Shown one piece after another: positions 24,813 to 29,749 of a stretch of 29,749 nt of DNA. The DNA is from an uncultured Veillonellaceae bacterium. Its GTDB lineage: Bacteria; Bacillota; Negativicutes; Veillonellales; Megasphaeraceae. Where the stretch lies: the NCBI GenBank assembly GCA_900546795.1, contig UREG01000019.1, positions 1 to 29,749 on the forward strand. The letters run 5' to 3'. Position numbers and translations under genes: made by a program. The notes under the pieces were generated by a model. The model saw nothing but the letters and a program-made list of their open reading frames with translations. It did not search any database and had not been told where the DNA came from. Each line of letters opens with the position of its first letter. Within the stretch, counting starts at the first letter, position 1.

Positions 24813-25457
24813 ATGACGAGAGAAGAAAAAATAAGCATCTTGTATGAACGGCACAGCGTACGCAAATTTACCAGCCAGACCATTCCCCAGGAAGACCTGA
24901 CCGCCATCCTTGCCGCCGCGCACCAGGCGCCGTCAGGGAAAAACCGGCAGAACTGGCACTATGTCATCGTGCGGAACAAAGAAACCATAGAAACGATTGC
25001 CCGGACAATTCGGGAAAAAATCGCCGCCGTATCCGCCCGGCTCCTGCCGGAAGACGGAGAAGCCTATGGGAAAAGCACGCCTTACTTTACCACATTTATC
25101 ACCGGCGCGCCTGTCCTGGTGCTCGTATACACCCAATACTACCATGGGATTTGGGACATGGCGGAGCGGGCAGGATTTCCGGCAGAAGAAATCCGCACCC
25201 TTTCCCGCTGCGAACCGGGAATCCAGGGGATGGCCGCCTCCCTGGAAAACTTCATGCTTGCCGCAGCAGCCTACGGTTACGGCACCTGCTGGATGACCGG
25301 CCCGATGGTGGCGGCGGAAGAAATCATGGACGCCGTAGGCGTGCGCAAAGACGGCTATTATCTGGCAGCTATGACCCCGCTGGGCGTACCGGCTGCGGCG
25401 CTGCCGGCCAAAAAATCCAGAAAACCGCTGGACGAAATGGTAACCTATATAGACTAA
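24813..25457 (+). CDS. Nitroreductase-family flavoprotein
   Basis: A 214-residue FMN-dependent oxidoreductase of the nitroreductase superfamily. The N-terminal RHSVRKFT (14-21) supplies the FMN-phosphate contacts, APSGKNRQNWHYV (about 42-54) is the FMN loop, and GYGTCWMTGP (about 153-162) is the C-terminal cofactor segment. It should reduce nitroaromatics, quinones or similar compounds with NAD(P)H. GGGAGG precedes the ATG, and the gene lies 21 bases after the propeller-like protein and 12 before the next gene. Its physiological substrate is unknown. Confidence 0.88.
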   Translation: MTREEKISILYERHSVRKFTSQTIPQEDLTAILAAAHQAPSGKNRQNWHYVIVRNKETIETIARTIREKIAAVSARLLPEDGEAYGKSTPYFTTFITGAPVLVLVYTQYYHGIWDMAERAGFPAEEIRTLSRCEPGIQGMAASLENFMLAAAAYGYGTCWMTGPMVAAEEIMDAVGVRKDGYYLAAMTPLGVPAAALPAKKSRKPLDEMVTYID

Positions 25458-25469
25458 GCAGGTGAAAAC

Positions 25470-25793
25470 ATGGGAAAAATAAAAATCCAGAAAAACCGTT
25501 CCCTGGAAGAAATGTTCGACGGCTACCAGGAAGAAACGACCTTTGAAAACGCCATGTACGGCGACGAGCCGGCACATAAAGTAAAAGTAAAACAAAAAGC
25601 AAAGCGGAACATGAAAGCCGCAGACTTTCGGGCGGAATTCTTTACGGACGAACTGCAGGAAACTATCGGCCGTATCCTTTTCGATATCCGTATGGAATAC
25701 TATAAAGACGGATTTGGAGACATATCCCTCGAAGCGGTCAAAGACGGCCGTACCGTTGTGATCCGCACTGCGCCGAAAAAGAAAAAAGACTAA
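25470..25793 (+). CDS. Small conserved-looking protein of unknown function
   Basis: A 107-residue, highly charged protein not recognised as any family. It has a basic middle (KVKVKQKAKRNMKAADF, about 38-54) and a C-terminal KKKKD. The centre (about 55-95: FFTDELQETIGRILFDIRM, then DISLEAVKDGRTVVIR) looks like a helix followed by two strands. There is no signal peptide or membrane segment. AGGTG lies just before the ATG. Tight packing between the nitroreductase and pyrF shows it is translated as part of this operon. Charge suggests nucleic-acid or ribosome contact, which is speculation. Confidence 0.75.
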   Translation: MGKIKIQKNRSLEEMFDGYQEETTFENAMYGDEPAHKVKVKQKAKRNMKAADFRAEFFTDELQETIGRILFDIRMEYYKDGFGDISLEAVKDGRTVVIRTAPKKKKD

Positions 25794-25808
25794 GAGGAGG
25801 AACCACCC

Positions 25809-26522
25809 ATGGCAGACAGCAGAATTATCACGGCACTGGACGTGAGTTCGTTTGACAAAATGCAGGACATCGTCGAAGTATTGGGCGATGAAGTAAGCTA
25901 TTACAAAGTAGGTATGGAACTGTACTACAGCGCCGGCAGCAAAACCATAGAATTTCTAAAAGAACAGGGAAAACAGATCTTCCTCGACCTGAAACTCTAC
26001 GATATCCCCAACACCGTCGGCCACGGCATTGCCGCCCTGACCCGCTTGGGCGCGAATATGATGACCATACACGGCCTCGGCGGCCGCGCCATGATCCAGG
26101 CAGCGGCAGAAGCGGCGCGCAACACGGCGGACAGCCTCGGCATTGAACGGCCCAAACTCCTTGCCATTACGGCGCTGACCAGCTTTGACGAACAAGGCTG
26201 GCAGGAAATCGGCGGCCAGCTCCCGATCGAAAACCATGTTATCCGCCTGGCAAAACTCGCTCAGGAATCCGGGGCAGACGGCGTGGTAGCTTCGCCGAAA
26301 GAAGCGCCTCTCGTACGGGAAGCATGCGGGGACGACTTCCTCATTGTTACGCCGGGAATCCGCCCGGCCTTTGCGGCGGCCAATGACCAGAAACGGATCA
26401 TGACCCCGGCAGACGCCCTGAAAAACGGTGCGTCCAAACTCGTTATCGGCCGGCCTATCACCCAGGCTGAAGATCCGATCGTAGCGGTACGGAAAATCAT
26501 CAAAGAAATCGAGGAGGTATAA
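25809..26522 (+). CDS. pyrF: Orotidine 5'-phosphate decarboxylase
   Basis: Catalyses the last step of UMP synthesis, decarboxylating OMP. The 237 residues match group I bacterial enzymes. ITALDV opens the barrel, the catalytic DLKLYD (60-65) supplies the Asp-Lys-Asp charge network, and the phosphate-binding end VTPGIRP and VIGRPIT is intact. The start follows GAGGAGG. It is seven bases upstream of pyrE, giving the usual pyrFE pair for the two final steps of the pathway. No PyrR or carA/B leader-type signal lies directly before it, so it depends on the upstream operon promoter or an undetected internal one. Confidence 0.97.
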   Translation: MADSRIITALDVSSFDKMQDIVEVLGDEVSYYKVGMELYYSAGSKTIEFLKEQGKQIFLDLKLYDIPNTVGHGIAALTRLGANMMTIHGLGGRAMIQAAAEAARNTADSLGIERPKLLAITALTSFDEQGWQEIGGQLPIENHVIRLAKLAQESGADGVVASPKEAPLVREACGDDFLIVTPGIRPAFAAANDQKRIMTPADALKNGASKLVIGRPITQAEDPIVAVRKIIKEIEEV

Positions 26523-26529
26523 CCGCATT

Positions 26530-26997
26530 ATGATGACCGAAGCAGAAGTAAAACAATTATTAATCGATACAAAAGCTATTTTGGAAGGACATTTCCTGCT
26601 CACTTCCGGCCTGCACAGCCCGATGTACGTAGAAAAATTCAATGTACTCCAGCACCCGGAATACACGGAAAAACTCTGCTATGAAATCGCGGAACACTTC
26701 AAAGACAAAGGCGTGGAAACCGTTATCGGACCGGCTACGGGCGGCATCATTCTGGCCCAGATCACCGGCCGAGCTCTGGGGACGAGAGCCATCTTCACCG
26801 AACGGGAAAAAGGCGTCATGACGCTGCGCCGCGGCTTTACCATTGCTCCCGGTGAAAAAGTCCTCATCGTGGAAGACATCGTGACGACCGGCGGCTCGAT
26901 TCGGGAAGCAGCAGACACGGCAAACAAAGCTGGCGGCGAGATTGTCGGCGTATCCCTGCCGCCGCGGTCAGCAAGACGTGTTGAAAAAGGAATATAG
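26530..26997 (+). CDS. pyrE: Orotate phosphoribosyltransferase, C-terminally shortened
   Basis: Joins orotate and PRPP to form OMP. The 155 residues contain the N-terminal orotate region (LLTSGLHSPMYVEKF), the flexible loop region around TEREKGVMTLRRG, and the PRPP motif VLIVEDIVTTGG (111-122). Enzymes of this subtype are usually near 190 residues and continue after GEIVGVS with an LVDRSGGK-like strand and a Cys-containing tail. Here the match stops near residue 143 (base 26956) and is replaced by a short unrelated tail ending VEKGI. The missing part is not found in the other frames just downstream, so a deletion or rearrangement is likelier than a frameshift. Whether it is active is uncertain. 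Confidence 0.88.
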   Translation: MMTEAEVKQLLIDTKAILEGHFLLTSGLHSPMYVEKFNVLQHPEYTEKLCYEIAEHFKDKGVETVIGPATGGIILAQITGRALGTRAIFTEREKGVMTLRRGFTIAPGEKVLIVEDIVTTGGSIREAADTANKAGGEIVGVSLPPRSARRVEKGI

Positions 26998-27156
26998 AAC
27001 TATATGAATTTTGCATGTAAATAAAATATAAGACAGATATGTGAACGCATGATTTTCCATGCAGTTGGAAGAGGTAAAAACGGCGCTTCTTCCCATGCCT
27101 AGTATAAAAAATGTATAAAGTGAAAAACCGATGTTTTCTGCCGCTCCGCAGACGGA

Positions 27157-27184
27157 TTGAAAAAATGGACATAATTAGTACAAT
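27157..27184 (+). promoter_or_regulatory. Promoter of the trimeric autotransporter gene
   Basis: -35 TTGAAA (27157-27162), 16-base spacer, -10 TACAAT (27179-27184), 51 bases before the ATG at 27235. A weak purine ribosome binding site (GGGGTG) lies at about 27224-27229. Confidence 0.65.
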
Positions 27185-27234
27185 AAATAAGGATAAACGA
27201 TAAGCAACAGATCATATAACAGCGGGGTGCATAC

Positions 27235-27759
27235 ATGAAAGCAAAGAAACGAATAAACGTATTGTGCGTCTTGGCCATATTGGCAGGCAGTATAACGGCG
27301 GGAGCAGCAGGAGAAACGGCGGAGGAAACAGCAGAAACGCTGTATGCCTCGGCAGCAGACACGATAGAAGAAAGCCTGGACGAGACAGCAGACAAAGCCG
27401 CGCTTTTTTCCCTGGACGCAGTGCCCTATGCGGGAACGAACTCGTATGAAGCGGGCGGCGGTACGGCAAACGGCAAATATGCGGTTGCCATCGGGGACAG
27501 TGCATCTGCAGGCAGCGATGTGGATTCCGCCAATGCCGCGCATGCGGTGGCGGTAGGCGCGTACAGCAATGCAAGCGGTATTGGAGCAACGGCTGTCGGT
27601 TCCGGCGCAGCTGCCGGGGAAGAAGGCTCCGCTTTTGGCGCCAGCAGCAGTGCGGCCGATAGCGGCGTAGCGGTTGGCTCCGGAGCGGCGGCAAAAGAAG
27701 ACGCGGTAGCCGTCGGCGCAGGAAGCCGGACAACTGCATCCGGAGCGGTATCCGTCTGA
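27235..27759 (+). CDS. N-terminal fragment of the YadA-like adhesin
   Basis: This is the product expected if the TGA at 27757 acts as a stop: 174 residues with the signal peptide, an acidic spacer (about 26-70, rich in E, T and A) and the first five or so YadA head repeats (for example YAVAIGDSASAGS, HAVAVGAYSNASG, SGVAVGSGAAAKE). It has no neck, stalk or anchor, so it could not be displayed and would be a secreted or degraded head fragment. Base composition is GC-rich (42 of 60 bases G/C at 27661-27720), like the neighbouring genes and unlike the following head section. Confidence 0.7.
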   Translation: MKAKKRINVLCVLAILAGSITAGAAGETAEETAETLYASAADTIEESLDETADKAALFSLDAVPYAGTNSYEAGGGTANGKYAVAIGDSASAGSDVDSANAAHAVAVGAYSNASGIGATAVGSGAAAGEEGSAFGASSSAADSGVAVGSGAAAKEDAVAVGAGSRTTASGAVSV

Positions 27760-27831
27760 TTTGGCGCGAGCAGCGGCGGCAAACAGGCGTTGGCCATCGG
27801 CTATTTGACCCAAGCGGACGGAGATAAGGCC

Positions 27832-29749
27832 ATGGCTATCGGCAGCAGCGCCGTTGCTTCGGCAGAAAACAGCATGGCTATCGGCAGTAAGAGCAAAGTA
27901 TATGGGGCAAATAGCGTTGCCTTAGGAAGCGGGACTAGTGTTCTGTCGGAAAACGCCGTCGCTATCGGGACTGGTACATCGGTAGCAGATTCGGCGCAGT
28001 ATGGGATTGCCATGGGATACGAAACATCTGCCAGCGGAGAACGTGCAATCGCAATTGGCTTTACGGCAAAGGCAGCTTACAACCATGCAATAGCTTTAGG
28101 GGATAGTGCGTCTGCAAGTGCGAACCAATCTATTGCGATAGGTACTGCTGCTCGGGTAAACGAGGCTGGGTCACAATCGATCGCTTTGGGACTAGCTTCT
28201 TCTGCCCAAGCAGCCGGTGCGCTGGCTTTGGGCAGAACGGCAACAGTTACAGGCGACAGAGGGATATCTATCGGCTATAATGCTGCATCATCAGATACCG
28301 CTGCCATTGCCATTGGCGGAAGTGAGGGCGAATGGGAAGCGGCTAAGGCATCGGGCAAATATAGTATTGCGTTAGGAACCGGTGCGTCTGCCGACGGAGA
28401 AAATGGAGTCGCTATCGGGGCGCAAAGCTCCTCTTCAGGAGTGGGGGCGATCGCTATAGGTGTTAGGGAGGCGAGTATGAATCGCCTGACTGCGGCGTCA
28501 GGAAAGAATAGCATCGCTCTGGGGGCTGGCGCTCAGGCAACGGCTGAGTCAGGGATAGTATTGGGAACTTTAGCACTGGTAGAGAGTGATTACGCGATTG
28601 CCATAGGAGGAGCTGTATACGGAAATGCTAGTCACGGTATAGCGATAGGGTATTCGTCGTCTTCTTCTGCAGACATGGCGATAAGCATAGGTAACAACGT
28701 TTCTGTTAGTGGTACATCTAGTGTAGGATTGGGAAATTCCTATTCTATTTCTGGTAGAAATAGCATTGCAATCGGTAATGGTGGCGGTGCTTGGGCCGTT
28801 AGCGATAACGATGTCGTGGTGATTGGACATGAGGGGAGGATTTCGGGAGATGGTGCAGTCGCGATCGGCACGAGGACATATGCAGGGAGCAATGCAATTG
28901 CCATAGGAACGGACGCGGCTACCTCCGGAGATAATGGAGTCGCGATCGGCAGGCGTGCAGTTGTATGGAATAATGGTGTAGCCTTGGGAAGTAATTCGAC
29001 TGCAACTGGGACTGGCTCGGCGGCCATTGGTGATGGTTCCAAGGCATGGGAAGCAAACGTGGTGTCCTTTGGGTATGGGGCAGAGAACAGCGATGGTTAT
29101 GCGGTTACGCGCCGGCTGATCAATGTGAGCGATGGTACGGAGGCGACGGACGCCGCCACATACGGCCAGCTCCAATCGGTACAGTCCGAACTGAAACAGG
29201 CGGATACGGCGCTGCAAACCAGCCTGTCGGCGGCAGAGCGGCAGATCAGTACGCTGGAAACAAATACGGCAGGCATTACTCATACGGAAGCAGGCACGGT
29301 GATTGAAGGAACGGTTGCCGTTTCGACAGCGGGAGAGATTACTGGAGTCCAGTCGCTGAATGGAGCCGTGATCGGCGCGGATACGTTTAACGGCGCGGCA
29401 ATCAGCGAAAACTCGTTTAACGGCGTAACCATCGGTACGAATCAGGTCAACGGCGTTCACCTCTTAGACGGCAATATCAGCCAGGTGGGAAGCCTGACGA
29501 CTGCAGGCGGCCTTTCCCTTACGGCGGGCAATAAAATCACTGGCTTGGCAAACGGCGCGCTTACAAGCACCTCCACGGAAGCGGTCACGGGCGGTCAGCT
29601 CTACACGGTGCAGACGGAGTTGGAAGAGAAATTTTCTGAATTGGAAACTTCGATCGATAGAGATACGACGGCTCTTTCCGATCGGATCGGTACGCTGGAA
29701 ACAAATACGGCAGGCATCGCTCATACGGAAGCAGGCACGGTGATTGAAG
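27832..29749 (+). CDS. Remaining head, neck and stalk of the YadA-like adhesin (partial)
   Basis: Same frame as the upstream fragment. The first in-frame ATG after the stop is at 27832, with GGAG about 12 bases upstream (27819-27822). It encodes more than 639 residues to the window edge. Head repeats run to about 29050, the neck to about 29170, then helical stalk (SVQSELKQADTALQTSLSAA and similar) and a beta-rich stalk section with repeated NGxxIG units. A product from this ATG would lack a signal peptide, so on its own it should not be exported. It makes sense only as part of the full-length frame. Confidence 0.6.
   Translation, partial: MAIGSSAVASAENSMAIGSKSKVYGANSVALGSGTSVLSENAVAIGTGTSVADSAQYGIAMGYETSASGERAIAIGFTAKAAYNHAIALGDSASASANQSIAIGTAARVNEAGSQSIALGLASSAQAAGALALGRTATVTGDRGISIGYNAASSDTAAIAIGGSEGEWEAAKASGKYSIALGTGASADGENGVAIGAQSSSSGVGAIAIGVREASMNRLTAASGKNSIALGAGAQATAESGIVLGTLALVESDYAIAIGGAVYGNASHGIAIGYSSSSSADMAISIGNNVSVSGTSSVGLGNSYSISGRNSIAIGNGGGAWAVSDNDVVVIGHEGRISGDGAVAIGTRTYAGSNAIAIGTDAATSGDNGVAIGRRAVVWNNGVALGSNSTATGTGSAAIGDGSKAWEANVVSFGYGAENSDGYAVTRRLINVSDGTEATDAATYGQLQSVQSELKQADTALQTSLSAAERQISTLETNTAGITHTEAGTVIEGTVAVSTAGEITGVQSLNGAVIGADTFNGAAISENSFNGVTIGTNQVNGVHLLDGNISQVGSLTTAGGLSLTAGNKITGLANGALTSTSTEAVTGGQLYTVQTELEEKFSELETSIDRDTTALSDRIGTLETNTAGIAHTEAGTVIE
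29244..29308. repeat. Adhesin stalk direct repeat, copy 1
   Basis: Matches 29685-29749 at an offset of 441 with three mismatches in 65 bases (29248, 29277, 29278). The offset is 147 codons, so the frame is kept. It encodes LETNTAGITHTEAGTVIE-type sequence at the start of a stalk module. Confidence 0.92.
29685..29749. repeat. Adhesin stalk direct repeat, copy 2 (runs off the window)
   Basis: Second copy of the 65-base element, still matching when the window ends, so the repeated module is longer than seen here. It suggests further copies of a 147-residue stalk unit downstream. Confidence 0.9.

Larger units (their letters stand above)
27235..29749 (+). pseudogene. YadA-like trimeric autotransporter adhesin, interrupted by in-frame TGA, 3' end outside window
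   Basis: A surface adhesin of the type Vc secretion family. One reading frame runs from ATG 27235 to the window end, broken only by TGA at 27757-27759. Reading through, it has a signal peptide (about 1-25), a head made of tandem YadA-type repeats (AVAIGDSA, AVAVGAYS, SVALGSG, AIAIGF and many more, about residues 75-610), a neck (TRRLINVSDGTEATDAATYGQL at about 29107-29170), a stalk, and a second neck-like segment (KITGLANGALTSTSTEAVTGGQL, about 29530-29600). The membrane anchor must lie beyond the window. The stop sits where the repeat pattern expects Gly (GGA to TGA). The rest of the frame is undamaged, so the mutation is recent, a sequencing error, or bypassed. Confidence 0.85.

Noticed and set aside
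26890..27000. pyrE shortening explained by a simple frameshift
   Set aside because: Neither alternative frame after base 26956 shows the expected family sequence; both reach stops quickly without similarity.
27757..27759. TGA read as selenocysteine
   Set aside because: The position is a structural Gly in a head repeat, not a redox site, and no bacterial SECIS-like hairpin was evident right after it.
28570..29460. Minus-strand open frames opposite the adhesin gene (also 27175-27813)
   Set aside because: They are antisense reads of the repetitive adhesin sequence; the plus frame shows clear YadA head and neck motifs.

Overview
The window looks like chromosomal DNA of an anaerobic diderm Firmicute, most likely class Negativicutes (a Veillonellales-type genus such as Megasphaera or Dialister is my best guess). 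The reasons are a mix of traits. Firmicute traits are a tRNA-sensing T-box leader, strong AGGAGG-type ribosome binding sites and ECF vitamin/amino-acid transport. Outer-membrane traits are an OmpH/Skp periplasmic chaperone and a YadA-like trimeric autotransporter adhesin. GC is moderately high (about 50-60 percent by eye). No tRNA, rRNA, CRISPR array, transposase or phage gene was seen.

Layout. 1-75 is a GAAC tetranucleotide tract at the window edge, just ahead of a membrane GGDEF protein (103-2064). 2406-7920 carries, all on +, a D-2-hydroxyacid dehydrogenase, a YdcF-family protein, an MdtG-like MFS exporter, an AbrB-family membrane protein and an M20 amidohydrolase. 7969-12208 mixes strands: ompH and a PrpF-family isomerase on -, an M18 aminopeptidase on +, and an isocitrate lyase/PEP mutase-family protein on -. 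12414-17057 has two LysR regulators around an SLC13-type anion transporter, then a secreted M48 metalloprotease.

17054-20416 is a self-contained tryptophan uptake unit: promoter, T-box with a TGG specifier and TGGC acceptor bulge, an S-component fused to an ECF ATPase, a second ATPase, EcfT and a terminator. A class II Fic protein follows on -, boxed between two 116-bp direct repeats, each holding two palindromes. 22123-26997 is a tight seven-gene + operon: lipoprotein polysaccharide deacetylase, phosphodiester glycosidase, membrane-anchored propeller-like protein, nitroreductase, a small unknown protein, pyrF and a C-terminally shortened pyrE. The window ends inside a long trimeric autotransporter gene (from 27235) that is interrupted by an in-frame TGA at 27757, yet stays open for the remaining 1990 bases.

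The best leads are the tryptophan T-box/ECF unit with its unusual fusion, the repeat-bounded fic cassette, the GAAC tract before the diguanylate cyclase gene, and the interrupted, compositionally mosaic adhesin next to a truncated pyrE.
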